A DNA stretch of 64,000 nt from Mantamonas sphyraenae (Eukaryota; CRuMs; Mantamonadidae): assembly GCA_026936335.1 (NCBI GenBank), contig JAPMXV010000054.1, forward strand, positions 186,001 through 250,000. Direction: 5' to 3'. Position numbers and translations under genes: made by a program. This document shows, piece after piece, positions 10,294-21,100 of this stretch. Positions within the stretch are counted from its first letter, which is position 1. Each line of letters begins with the position of its first letter. The notes beneath the pieces are model-generated. The model had not been told where the DNA came from. It searched no databases and saw only the letters and a program-made list of their open reading frames with translations.

Positions 10294-12306
10294 TCATTGT
10301 GTGTCGGCAATGCATTGGATGACACGCTCCATGACCTCGTCGGGAAGCGTCCACCACTCCGCAGTGGCGCTGTACGCTTCCATTCCGCCGGCGTCAAACA
10401 TGACGCCTCTCTCCTCGTCGTTCATGACCAATGCCACCTCCATGGCCTGGTCCACTTCTGCACTTGCCAAGAAGCGATGCCAGGGTCGCCGCCACGTTCT
10501 CCCTTCAATCGCGTTCACGTAAGGCCTTGCGCCCCACTGCAGCAGCAGCTCCACCGCTTCATCCTGTTGCTCGTCCATGGCCACCTGCAAGGCGCTGTTG
10601 TTCAAAAAGTGGTGGGTCGGACTGGCCTCGGCGGGGACGCCCCATTCGTGCAGTTCCCTCATCGTGTCGAGATCGCCGTGTTTGCAGGCGTCGACAAAGG
10701 CACGCGCCTTTTCTTCGTTTCGGCTGGTCAATTCAACCAGATTGTTCCGTGCTATGCGTGCCACGAACCAGAGGGCTGTGTTTGGGACACTGCACGCTCC
10801 CTGGACGATTGCATCGTCGCCTTCCTCTCCCCACTTGTTCATGAGGAGCACAAGCGTTTGAAGGCTCTTGTTCTTTGCCACAGCAGCACCCAAGGCGACG
10901 GCTCCCGAGTTGTGGATGTGGTTGTACTGGATGTGGAGCTGTAGGAGCCGGCACTGTGGATTTGCCAGCGCATCGGCCAGCGCCACGGCGCCCTCGTCGC
11001 CAATGAGGTTGGCACCCAGAGTGAGAACCATCAAGTTTGGGTTGTTGGCCACCTTTGCAGCCAGAGCCGCGGCGCCGACGTCGCCAATGCGGTCCTGGTT
11101 GAGATGGAGAGAGTGAAGGGGAGCGTTGTCGAGCAGGGATGCAAGGCCCACGGCGCCATCGTCGCCAATGTCATTGGTGACGAGAAAGAGAGACATCAAG
11201 GATGGGCTTGGGTGCTTGCCCAATGCCTCGGCCCCTTGGGAGCCAATGTTGCAAGCGGTGAGGTCGAGGCAGCGAAGGGAGTGATTCTGTTCCAGACCCA
11301 GAGCCAACCCGAGGGTGCCTTTGTCGCCAATGGGGTTGTTGTTCAGGTGCAAGCGATGCAAGGTGGTGTTTGTGGCCAGAGCATCGCCCAGGGCAGAGGC
11401 ACCGTCTGGGCCCACGTTGCACTGGCTGAGCCGCAGGGTGCGCATTCCGTCCAATGCATCCACCAAGGCAATGGTCCCGACGTCGCCCACGTCGCAGAAG
11501 CCCAGGTCGAGATTCGTCAGGCAAGGGTGCTTGGCAGCGAGGGCCTTTGCCAGTGCGACCACTCCCTGTGCACCGAGCGCATTGCCACTCAAGATGAGGG
11601 AGCTCAACGCGCTGTCGGCCAAGGGTTTGGCCATGGCCTCTGCGCAAGCGTCGTCCACAGAGTTGCGCGACAGATCGAGCTTGCGCAGGCGAGGGGTGAT
11701 GAGCGACGCCACCGCTTTGGGGTCTGACAGGCTGTTGCCTTCGACAACCAGCGTGTGCACAGACGAGCGATGCAGGGCGGATCCCAACGCAAGCGTGTCG
11801 TCGCTGGTCAGGGTGATGAACGACAGATAAAGCGTGTGGATGGAGGTGTTGGAGCACAAGGCGTCTGCTAGCGCAGGCACGTCTCCAAGCGAGTTGTAGC
11901 TCAGGTTGAGAGTGTGCAGTGTGTTGTTGCTCTCACCCAAGGCGGATGCCAGCGCACGCATGCCCTCGCTTCCCATCTTTGTGTTCTGCAGGGTCAGTTC
12001 TTGCAGCGATGAGTTTTCGCGAAGTGCGTTTGCCAGAGCCGTGACTCCCTCGTCGCCCACGCCGTTCTGGAGGCTCTCGAGCTTTGTGAGCGACGTGTTG
12101 TGTGTCAGCGCATCCGCTAGTGCGACGAAACCTGTGTCTCCAAAGTCATTGCTAGCGAGAGAGAGGCTGACAACCCTCGCGGTTGACACGGACAACGCCT
12201 GTGCCAGGAGCTTGAGGCCTTCGTCTCCGCCATCGTGGAATTGCGCATCCACATTTGTGAACGAAGGGTCGTCCTGGATCGACGATGCGAGATCTGCCAG
12301 CGACAT
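10294..12306 (-). CDS. Leucine-rich repeat (RNI/NLRC3-type) protein with ankyrin-like C-terminus
   Basis: A single exon encodes 670 residues from ATG 12306. Residues ~30-480 are about 15 tandem ribonuclease-inhibitor-type LRRs of the form GDEGVTALANAL...L.EL.L. Residues ~500-620 hold ankyrin-like repeats (ACKHGDLDTMRELHEWGVP; ALQVAMDEQQDEAVELLLQWGA). The end, LPDEVMERVIQCIADTQ, could be a short helical box. There is no signal peptide, membrane segment or NACHT/NB domain, so it is probably a cytosolic scaffold. The function is not known. Its stop lies 60 bp from the convergent AIF stop. Confidence 0.85.
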   Translation of the reverse strand: MSLADLASSIQDDPSFTNVDAQFHDGGDEGLKLLAQALSVSTARVVSLSLASNDFGDTGFVALADALTHNTSLTKLESLQNGVGDEGVTALANALRENSSLQELTLQNTKMGSEGMRALASALGESNNTLHTLNLSYNSLGDVPALADALCSNTSIHTLYLSFITLTSDDTLALGSALHRSSVHTLVVEGNSLSDPKAVASLITPRLRKLDLSRNSVDDACAEAMAKPLADSALSSLILSGNALGAQGVVALAKALAAKHPCLTNLDLGFCDVGDVGTIALVDALDGMRTLRLSQCNVGPDGASALGDALATNTTLHRLHLNNNPIGDKGTLGLALGLEQNHSLRCLDLTACNIGSQGAEALGKHPSPSLMSLFLVTNDIGDDGAVGLASLLDNAPLHSLHLNQDRIGDVGAAALAAKVANNPNLMVLTLGANLIGDEGAVALADALANPQCRLLQLHIQYNHIHNSGAVALGAAVAKNKSLQTLVLLMNKWGEEGDDAIVQGACSVPNTALWFVARIARNNLVELTSRNEEKARAFVDACKHGDLDTMRELHEWGVPAEASPTHHFLNNSALQVAMDEQQDEAVELLLQWGARPYVNAIEGRTWRRPWHRFLASAEVDQAMEVALVMNDEERGVMFDAGGMEAYSATAEWWTLPDEVMERVIQCIADTQ

Positions 12307-12548
12307 GAAGGGTGTGTTTGGTTGTGGTTGGAGGCGGGAAGCGGGGTGGGTTTGTGCTGTGGCTCACATGAGGGGATGGGTGGTGGATGGATGCGTGGGA
12401 TGGGATGGTGGGTGGTCCACATTAGCACGGCGGTGGTGGATGAAGGAAACCATGTTGCGTGTGTTGAACCACACCAACAAACAACCCCCCCTTTTCTCAT
12501 CGTCTCAGAGAGACGACCATTCCCAAACAACCCCAACAACGCCATCCC

Positions 12549-13279
12549 ATGAAGATCCAGGTCGCTTTCATGCTGCTTGCTCTGCTGGCAACTCTGGCGT
12601 GGGCCGCAGAAACGTGCGTGCAGCATTGAACATGAAAGGAAAAAAGGGGGCCGCGCAGCGCAACTGACCTCTTTCTCCCGCCCCCCCGGTCCACACCACA
12701 CACAGAGAGACCTCGACAGAGGCAGGATCTGTGAACGAGGTGCAGTCAGAGGAGGATGGCTGGGCCATCATGGTCGACGACGCAAGTGAGGAGCAAGAGG
12801 AGGCCGTGGAAGACGATGGCGGCCTCAACAAGGGCCGCCACCTCCGCTTCCGCTTCCACAACGCCCCACGCCGTCGCAGCAACACACAGCAGCTCGTGGA
12901 TTTGTACAAGGGCATTGAAACGGACAAATGCCGAGAGTGGGCAGGTGCGCGACGATGCACGGTGCAGTTGCGCCGGTTCAGCCGCGATTGCCCGCCGAGC
13001 CTTGAGATGTTTTCCTCGCTGGCCCACGCGGTGAAGATGTGTCCCAACAACGCAAAGGTGCAGCACGCGTTTGCGTTTGCCAAGTCCCATTTTGCAAACT
13101 GCTTCTACCGGTGCAAGAAGGGCCACTACCGGGTGCAGGACGACGACGACGACGACTCGGACGAATCCGAGTCATCCGGAACCCTAACCGACATGGGTGT
13201 CAGTGACAACGATTCGGAGGCGGATGCTGAGCAGGACTTTGGTCTTTCGCGTTGGCATTGTTGCCTTGGTCTGTGCTGA
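12549..13279 (+). CDS. Small secreted six-cysteine protein, copy A of a tandem family
   Basis: Exons 12549..12613 and 12706..13279 join in phase 2, giving 212 residues. A signal peptide (MKIQVAFMLLALLATLAWAA) ends close to the intron. An acidic stretch follows, then a module with spacing C-x8-C-x10-C-x16-C-x19-C-x3-C (from DKCREWAG to CFYRCKK), a second Asp/Ser/Glu-rich stretch, and the tail WHCCLGLC. Copies B and C have the same gene plan and cysteine spacing. The family is not one I recognise. Even cysteine number and a signal peptide suggest a disulfide-bonded secreted or surface protein. Copy A is the most diverged: its tail lacks one of the paired Trp. Confidence 0.85.
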
Positions 13280-13353
13280 GCGTGTGTGTCTGCGATGGCG
13301 GGTTGAGACAAACGCTCCACAACCCTCGCAGAATCCGGCAACCCAAACCCAAA

Positions 13354-14206
13354 ATGAAGACTGCCATCCTGGTGCTCATTGCCATGCTTGTGTTTGCCAA
13401 CGCTGCCGAGGTTGCCGAAAAGGCTGTGTAAGTTTCATGATCTGATCACCTTGCACGCTGACAGGTCGAAGCGAAAAAAAAGGGAGGGTCCGCGCCGATC
13501 CTCACCTTCTCCTAAGCGAAAAACACACGCTGACACGCTACGTGGGCCTCGTGCACACACACACAGCGAGGCAGAGGCGGCGGAGATTGTGTCTGATGCA
13601 GAAAGCACAGCCGAGAAGGAGGAGACCCTGGAGCATGAGGCTGAGGAGCTGGAGAAGGAGCTGGAGGCCGACGCCGCGGATGATTCTGCAGAAGACGCCG
13701 AACTGGACCTGGAGGACGAGGAGGACGAGGAGGACTCTGACGATTCCGACGAGTCCAACGTCGAGGACTCGAGCGACAACAACACGGAGGACGATTCGGA
13801 CGATTCGGACGATTCGGATGTGGAGGAGAGCCGAGGCGGAAGCGGACGCACGGAGGCCGATTCGGACCCGGCCAACCGCCTGAACCAGATTGTGCACCAC
13901 ATGCAGCGCAGGTGCCCGGGTGCCCATGCTGTCAAGCACTGTGTGCGCAAGCTTACGAAGTACGTGGGACGTTGCCCGCCTCGAGTGACCTCCTTTTCGG
14001 CCATTGCCGAGGGCAAGGTTGCCTGCCCCAACGAACCCGCGGTCCGCTACGCATGGAACTTTGCCACCCGCATCTTCGGTCACTGCCAGTACGATTGCGT
14101 TGCAGACAGCGACGACAGCTCGTCGGACGAGGAGCAGGAGAAGGCTCAGGTGTCGGACAACGACAACGGCGGCAGCGGCTGGTGGTGCTGCTTCGGCCTC
14201 TGCTAA
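13354..14206 (+). CDS. Small secreted six-cysteine protein, copy B of a tandem family
   Basis: Exons 13354..13427 (74 nt) and 13567..14206 join in phase 2, giving 237 residues. The signal peptide starts MKTAILVLIAMLVFANAAE. A long Glu/Asp/Ser-rich spacer contains strings such as DDSDDSDDSDVEES. The cysteine module C-x8-C-x10-C-x16-C-x19-C-x3-C begins RRCPGAHAVKHC. A short acidic stretch and the tail GWWCCFGLC follow. The intron sits in the same place and phase as in copy C, where exon 1 is also 74 nt, so the two arose by duplication of a whole gene. The acidic spacer could bind calcium or be glycosylated, but that is only a guess. The function is unknown. Confidence 0.87.
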
Positions 14207-14365
14207 GCGCATGAAGCCGTGCTAGGGCTGTACAACAGACAAAAGCAAAAGCAAAGTGAAGGGGGAAACAAAGGGAGAGAGGGGAAACAAGGGACGTCCC
14301 GTCAAGAGAGCGGAAGCGACGGCCTTGCCACACCAACCCCCAAAACAAACACCCCTTTTCTCAAC

Positions 14366-15194
14366 ATGCGCAAGTTCATGCATTCTGCTGTGCTTGCCGT
14401 GGCTCTCCTTCTTGCCGTCGTGTGTGTGTCGGCCGTCTCGTAGGTTTGCCGAGATTTTCAGCCCTTCCCCGTTTCCCGCTCCAGCCCTCTGCTCTCCCTT
14501 TTTTTTCACCCTTCTGACCCGTCCTGCGCCACACACGCACAGCGTGGAAGAGGAGGCGACGCCGCAAAACATCATGGCCACTGTGGACCACGCCATGGAC
14601 GCCCTTGCAGCTCACCATGAGGAGATGCACGTCGACCAGAGCGAACAAGAGGGCCAGCCGATTCTCGACTCGGACGCCTCGGATGCCTCTGACTCCTCTG
14701 CGTCGGCCTCTGAGGCCGAGCAGGACAGTGAGGACGAAAGCGACGTGGAAGACGCCATGCAAATGCGCAAGCTCAGCCGCCAGGAGGTTGCTCTGGACGA
14801 GAACCGTCCCGTGCGCACACGTACGCAGCGTCTGGAGATGATGTACGAGGCCATGAAGCGCAACTGCCCCGGCGTCCACGAAATCGACAGCTGCCTGCGC
14901 ACCCTGGAGTCTGCACTCACCTGCCCCTCCAACATCAAGACCTTCTCGGGCATCAAGTTTGCCCAGGACCACTGCAAGCATACGCTGCTGGCCAAGTACC
15001 TGCTGGAGTACGCTGCCACCTACTTTGCCGATTGCGCGTACAACTGCCCCGCTCCGGAAGGACACCGTGTGCAGGTGGAGGGCCCGCACAACGGCCGCGG
15101 CGAAATCCAAGATTCCGACCGCGACAGCGACATGGGCGGCAGCTCCTGGTGGTGCTGCTTCTGGCCCAACTGCAAGCGCCCGGGAAGCAAGTGA
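14366..15194 (+). CDS. Small secreted six-cysteine protein, copy C of a tandem family
   Basis: Exons 14366..14439 (74 nt) and 14543..15194 join in phase 2, giving 241 residues. The signal peptide reads MRKFMHSAVLAVALLLAVVC and continues VSAVS. An acidic Ser/Asp spacer is followed by the module C-x8-C-x9-C-x16-C-x19-C-x3-C (from NCPGVHEIDSC to CAYNC). The tail SSWWCCFWPNCKRPGSK extends past that of copy B with a basic end. The stop codon lies 26 bp from the convergent rhomboid stop. No known domain was recognised. Confidence 0.87.
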
Positions 15195-15220
15195 TTTGAA
15201 TGAAGTTTTCATCGGAGCGC

Positions 15221-16770
15221 TCACCCCTCCTCCTCTTCCAACAAGTCCAACGCGGCCTCCAGATCCCCACCCACCTGCACCGCCAATTGCTGAGCCTTGC
15301 TCAGGGGCACGCCAGAGTCCACCAGAGTCTGCACGGTGGCCTGGATGGCCAACGCCGTGTTTGCGTTCTGCGCTCTTCGCTCCTGGCCGCTGCCTCCTCC
15401 GCCCATTCCCTGGCTGCCCGTCGCCAATGTCGTCTTTGCATTTGTGGACAGCGAGGATGCGGATGATGGGGCAGAGGCACCCACGGACGAGGTGCTGGTG
15501 CTGGTGCTGGTGCTGGTGGTGCCCTCCTTCCGCAACTCATCCTCCAGCGTGGGTGGAAGCACCATTGTGAAGCCAGCTTTGCCAGGCGTCCCATTTGTCG
15601 AAGCAGACGACGACGGCGGTGCACTTTCGCCTGCTCGGCCCAACCTGTGACCTCGTCCTCCACCTGCACCTGCACCTGCACTCGCACCACCGGTATTCCC
15701 ACCACCACCTGTAAATCGGGCCAGGAAGCCACTCATCATACCGCCGCCGCCGCCGCTGCTGCCACCCCGTCCAGATTCCACATCATCATCATCGTCATCG
15801 TCGTTATGTCTGCCACGGTTCAGCACGCCCCCTTGCGCACCGTGGTCCGGGTCGACCACATACCCACTGCTGTGCTTGATGGGCGCCCACCATCCGTACG
15901 CTTCCACCTTGGCCACCGTCTCCTTGGAAAAGTACACCCAATCCAGTTTGCCGTAGCAGTGCAAATACGCCGCAAGGATGCCTGTCAGGTGGCCGATGAA
16001 CGACACATTGGGCATGATCAGCTGGATCAGTGCTAGCAGAGCCCATGGATAGTATCGGGTGGGCACGTCACACATGCCAAACACGCGCTGCGTGGGACTG
16101 CTGCTGTTGTGCACCTGCACCGTCAGCAGGCCAAACAACACCCCGCTGAACCCGATGCCACACTGCCACATGAAACCTGCGTAGCCCACCAACGCCGTCA
16201 CCAGGGCAATCGTAAAGTTGAGCAGATTCGACACAAGCGCAAACACAAAGATCAACTGCGTGAACCGCACCGTGCCCAATCGCCGCTCCAAATCCGGTCC
16301 CATCCCCTGGAACGCCATCATGTTCATCAAAATGTGCAGGATCCCGCCGTGCAGAAACGCAGACGTGATCAATCGGTACACTGTCACCACAGGCGAGCGA
16401 GTGAGCGCGCGCGGGCGTCAGTCCGGTGGGAAACGTTCCGCCGCCTGCTGGCAACCCCCGAACCCACGTTTTCCGCCTTTTCCACCGGCGCACCATTGCC
16501 AGCGACCCACACACACACACCCGGTCCATGGAACCACGCCATGTACTGTCCACTGTTGCACTCACCTTGCCACGGAGATTGTAGAATGGCCAGCGGCATC
16601 ATACAAAAGGCCCCGTTGTCTTGGCCCACCAACAACCCCATCACATAGATACCCACGCACCCCAGTGTGATGTATTTCGTCATGCACGTCATGCTAGACA
16701 GATAGCTGCCCAACCGTGCCTGCAAACCGCCTCCTCGTCCAGCATTCGACGACGACGATCCTGACGACAT
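15221..16770 (-). CDS. Rhomboid-family intramembrane protease with C-terminal UBA domain
   Basis: Exons 15221..16380 and 16566..16770 join in phase 1, giving 454 residues. Rhomboids cleave within membranes using a Ser-His pair. The serine is seen in GIGFSGVLFGLL and the histidine in NVSFIGHLTGILAAYLH. The first loop holds the Leu/His-rich element AFLHGGILHILMNM. This arrangement resembles RHBDL4/RHBDD1-type ER rhomboids. A long Gly/Ser/Thr-rich cytosolic linker leads to a UBA-like helical end (TVQTLVDSGVPLSKAQQLAV, then EAALDLLEEEEG) that could bind ubiquitin. This suggests a role in ER-associated degradation. Plant and other protist rhomboids also carry UBA domains. Whether it is an active protease is inferred from intact motifs. 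Confidence 0.88.
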
Positions 16771-16916
16771 GCCCTTCCTCCCTTTTGGCCCCTACGACGC
16801 AACACCAACTTCCCCCCCCCCCACACACACACACCATACACAACCTCTACCTCCACCCGCCCCCCCTTTCCCTCCTTTTGTCTCTCACCCGGTTGCACCC
16901 GCAACACAATCCCACA

Positions 16917-18056
16917 ATGGCTTCCTGCAAGACTCTCTCCTTGCTCGCACTCTCCCTCGTGGCTGCCATCATCCTGCAGATCGCCTACCAGGCGGGTGAG
17001 ATGACCCCGCTTGAGCTCAGCGACCACGATGCCCACTGCTCCCACGTCTCCGGGTACGCAGGCCTCGAGGACGTCGAGGTCTCCACCACCCTCGGTGGCC
17101 GTGTCATCGTCTCTGCAGACCCCCACCGTTCCCTCTTTCTTGTCAACGGCCTCCTCGATTCGGATTCCGAACAGACAAAGATTGCTCGCATGACCAAGGA
17201 GCAGCAGGGTGCTCTGGGGCTGTTTGATCCCGCACACCCGGAAAAGGGCGTCCAGCCCTTTCCCACCACAGGCATTCCTCACCAGGACTTCCACCCGCAT
17301 GGAATCTCTGTCTTTGAGGCCGATGGTGCCCTGCGCGTCTTTGTGGTGAACCACATGCGCACTGGCGACGGCGTTGTTGTCCTCGACTACGACAAGGCTT
17401 CACACTCCCTGCGCTGGCACGCCACATACACCGCAGGCGACCTCGTGCACCTCAACGGTATTTTCCCCGTCAGTGCAGACGCTTACTTTGTCACGCGCTT
17501 CCACCACTACGCACCTGGCACTCCGATGCACATTCTCGAAACCTTTGGCCAGCAGCCATGGACCTCGGTGCTGTTCTGCCACCGCGACAACTGCACCACC
17601 GTCGCAGACAAGTTGCGCATGGCCAACGGTGTCCTTGCCACACGCGACACCCTCTACGTCGCCGACACCGTCTCCAAGAATGTGCACGTCTTTGACATCC
17701 AGTACCAGCCCAACGACAACGCAAACGATCCCACCCAGGCTCCACTCCTTTCCAACCGCCGCCTCGTCCCTCTGTCCCATGGCCCCGACAACATCAAACA
17801 AGACACCGACGGCTTCCTGTGGATCACCGGCCACCCGCGTCTCCTCACCTTTGTGCGCTACAGCAAGGACCCCGCCAAGCGCACCTCTCCCTTCACCGTC
17901 ACCAAGATGCACCCCACCACATTTGAAACCAAGGATGTGCTCGTCAGCAACGGCCAACGCTTCTCCGGCGCCTCCACCGCCGTCAAGCTCGGCAAGAATC
18001 TCCTCATCGGCGGCGTCTACCACGATGGCGCCTACCTGTGCCCGGAGGACGTATGA
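16917..18056 (+). CDS. Paraoxonase/arylesterase (PON) family lactonase
   Basis: A single exon encodes 379 residues. PONs are calcium-dependent six-bladed beta-propeller lactonases/arylesterases that keep their hydrophobic N-terminal anchor. Here the N-terminus (LSLLALSLVAAIILQIAY) fits that anchor. Family landmarks are HPHGISVFE, a VVNHM strand, LNGIFPVSADAYFVTRFHHY, RMANGVLATRDTLYVAD, HGPDNIKQDTDGFLWITGHP with the calcium-site Asp-Asn pair, and SGASTAVKLGKNLLIGGVYH near the C-terminus. Length is close to the usual ~355. The PON disulfide cysteines are plausible (Cys near residue 42 and in AYLCPEDV). Likely substrates are lactones, but the actual substrate cannot be read from sequence. Confidence 0.9.
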   Translation: MASCKTLSLLALSLVAAIILQIAYQAGEMTPLELSDHDAHCSHVSGYAGLEDVEVSTTLGGRVIVSADPHRSLFLVNGLLDSDSEQTKIARMTKEQQGALGLFDPAHPEKGVQPFPTTGIPHQDFHPHGISVFEADGALRVFVVNHMRTGDGVVVLDYDKASHSLRWHATYTAGDLVHLNGIFPVSADAYFVTRFHHYAPGTPMHILETFGQQPWTSVLFCHRDNCTTVADKLRMANGVLATRDTLYVADTVSKNVHVFDIQYQPNDNANDPTQAPLLSNRRLVPLSHGPDNIKQDTDGFLWITGHPRLLTFVRYSKDPAKRTSPFTVTKMHPTTFETKDVLVSNGQRFSGASTAVKLGKNLLIGGVYHDGAYLCPEDV

Positions 18057-18110
18057 AGTGCGAGTTGCACCCTTTCATTTGATGGAAAACAATCAACAAC
18101 CAAATCCTCA

Positions 18111-21100
18111 TCACCCTTCCTCCTCATCGTCCTTCCACACGTCTTGAAAGTCCAGCAAATCGGTAAACTTGTTGGGCACCATGGTCAAGTACCTGTCCAT
18201 GGCCCTGCGGAACCGCTCCTTGTAGTTCAACGGCGAGATCACAGTGGGCACTTTCCCTCCGCCGCCCATGATGCCTGCACTCTTGACCCACGTTTCCAGC
18301 TGCTTGTCCCACGTGTACTGCCGGATGTAGTCGATGATGCCCAGCACCAGCTCCCCGCTCTCGTCGTCCAGACCTACCACCAGCGAGTAGTCCATCACGT
18401 CCAACTGTGCCAAGAACAGCGAATCGTTCCACAGGCACATGCTGATGGCCCGCTTGCTGTTCTCACGCACCAGCAGCGGCGTGTTGTGGATGCTCTTGAT
18501 CAAGTTCTCATCCATCAGCACATCCGACTCGTCCGCATCCTTCACAAATCGTGAGCGCATCGACCCCTTCAGATCGTAGATGCGTGAGATCTGGTGGCCG
18601 TACCACAGGTTCTCCATCACCAGCACGTCCTGCTTAAACTCCTTCGCCCCGCTGCGGTACGAGATGCGGTACACACCCAAGATCTTCACCAGCATGGTCG
18701 GCAGACCCTCCATGAACGCCTTGCTCATGTACGCAAAGTAGTTGTCCGCAAACTCCAGGAACGACAGCAGCTCCACGCGATGCACTGCCTTGATCACAAA
18801 CCGGCCGTTCTTTGTCTTGAGAAACGTCGCGCCCGATTTGCCTCCTCCCGTGTCCCACTTGCTGCACCGTGCCAACGATTCCACGTACTCCTGCTCTCCA
18901 CCGCAGTAGATCTGTCGCAGCGCCTCAAATTGAGTGGCATAGTACACCGTGCAGTCGATCTTGGTCTTGCCCATCACCATGTCTGTCAGCTTCAGCCGGA
19001 TGTGGTTCCTCTCCTTGCTCAACAGCAGCGTCATGTTCTCCTCAGACACGTTTGGCGCACGGCCCTCAAACGGATTCCGACCAAACAGTTTGGCCGGCCC
19101 GATCCTGCTTTCCAACTGCTCGTCCGCACGTTGGATCATCATGTCTCCACCACCGCCTCCACGACTCATGTTGCTGTTGTGGTTGCTACTGCTGCTACTG
19201 CTGCTGCTGTTTCCACTCATCATCATCGCCTCTGCTGCATCCTGGCTTGTGCTTCCGCTGCTTCCTGCACTCTCGCTGGAAGACACACGCACACTCAACC
19301 GTGTGGCCTTGTCCTTGTCCTTGTCCTTGTCCTTGTCTGCGTCTCCTGCTCCCGACGCCTTGCTGTGGGCATCCAGAGCGCGTACCTTGCACTCCTGCGT
19401 CTTGTGGTGATACTCATTGGACGACAGCGCGTACGCAATCACAGAGCTCGGCTCGTCCTCGTACACAACCACCACTCGTCCTTGGTACCCCGGCGTCAAC
19501 AGCAGGTGCTCCGCACTCTCGTGCAACAGCTCCGCGTTCACAAAGTCCTCCAGCGAGCGTTTGCCCACCATCAGTCCCACCAGCGTCTGCAGGCCACTCA
19601 GCACCATCGAGCGGTACTCTCGATCCCGTCCGTTGCCACCGCTGCCTCCGCCACTGCCGCCGCCATTGCTGCCTCCGCCGCTGCCCTTGCCATTGCCTCC
19701 GTTTCCGCTTTGGTGCGCACTGTTGCCGCTGCTCCCGCGTGTTTCATCGTACACCGAATTGCTCACCTCTCCTTCTGTTGCCCACCCTGCCCTTGGGCCC
19801 TTGCCACTGCGCACGCTGACATCCTCCATCCCCGAGCTCCCTTCCTGGTGTCGGATCTCCACCGTCGTTGCCTTGTGCGATCGTGCCGCCTTTTCACGCG
19901 CCGCTTTCAACACCTCGTCTGTACCCTCACCCACCTCGTTGAATCCGTTCACACCCAAGCTGTTGCCTCCATTCGACTCCATCGATTCGTTGCGTCGTAG
20001 GATTCGCCGTCCCGTTTTGGCCAGCTTGTTGCGGATGCGTCCTCCTCCTCCGCCTCCACTGCGTTGCATGCTCGGCGACGCACTGCCTCCTCGGCTGTGG
20101 TCGAAGCCAGACGGAGAATGCGCGATATCCATCAGACTGGTGAAATCATCTCCTCCTCCTCCTCCTCCGCCGCCGCCGCCGCCACTTCCCCCTCCACCTT
20201 TTGCGTTCCCACCACCGCCAGAGTTTCCGCTGCCACCCACTGTCGAATCTGATCGCATGCCCGTCAACTCGCCAAACGACGTCAACGACGCCTCGTTGCC
20301 GCCGTCTCCCTCGTTGCCACTGTTCCCGTTTCGCTCTCGCTCTCGCGCACGTCTCTCTTGTTTCCTAGCACGTCGCTTTGCCTCCTCTTCCTCCGCCTCA
20401 TTCCTCAATTCCTTTCGCAGCCTCTTTCCACTCACCACATTGGCTTCCCTGTCTCCATCGCTGCTTCCATGGGTGTCCAACCCGCTCGCCGTGGATCCTG
20501 GCCTCATCTTCTTCATCACCTTGGCCGCCTTTGTGCCGAGGCCACTCGTGGCACGCAGCATGCGTTCCGTGCGTGACGTCCCACTGCCGCTCATCCCTAC
20601 TCCGGCCCCCAGCAGTGCCGCCATGCCGTCCTCTTCCTGCACTTCCACCAGACGAGGAAACACGCCCAGCTGCATGCGTTCGCTCGACACCTGCAACGCC
20701 TCTGTGTGATCGCGTGGCGATTGTGCCATCCAGTTGGGTCCCACCTCCAGCAGCTCCGCCTGCGGATCCAACTCGCCCAGCTGCAGGCTCAGTTTGCGGC
20801 GTGTGTGTGCTGCCACAGTGAGCGGCAACGACACGTAATGCCAGTGTCTCTCGCCTGCCATCTCCTCACCAGTCACAATGGAATCACGCCGCCCCGCAGA
20901 ACCCAGCATTGCTGCCGTCTTGGCCGCCGCCGTCGCCGCTGCTTTGGATTCGCTCGGTTCACCCACTCCCAGAATACTGTCCCACACCTGCAGCGACACA
21001 GGCACCTCCTCTGCAATGCGTCTGCTCGACGCCTCGCCCATGCCCAACACAGACTCTTTGCGAAAGCGTGGTGCACGGCCCAATAGCTGCGTCTGTGCCT

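Noticed and set aside
19600..20250. Proline- and leucine-rich plus-strand frames opposite PIKfyve
   Set aside because: They are antisense shadows of the Gly/Ser-rich linkers of PIKfyve.
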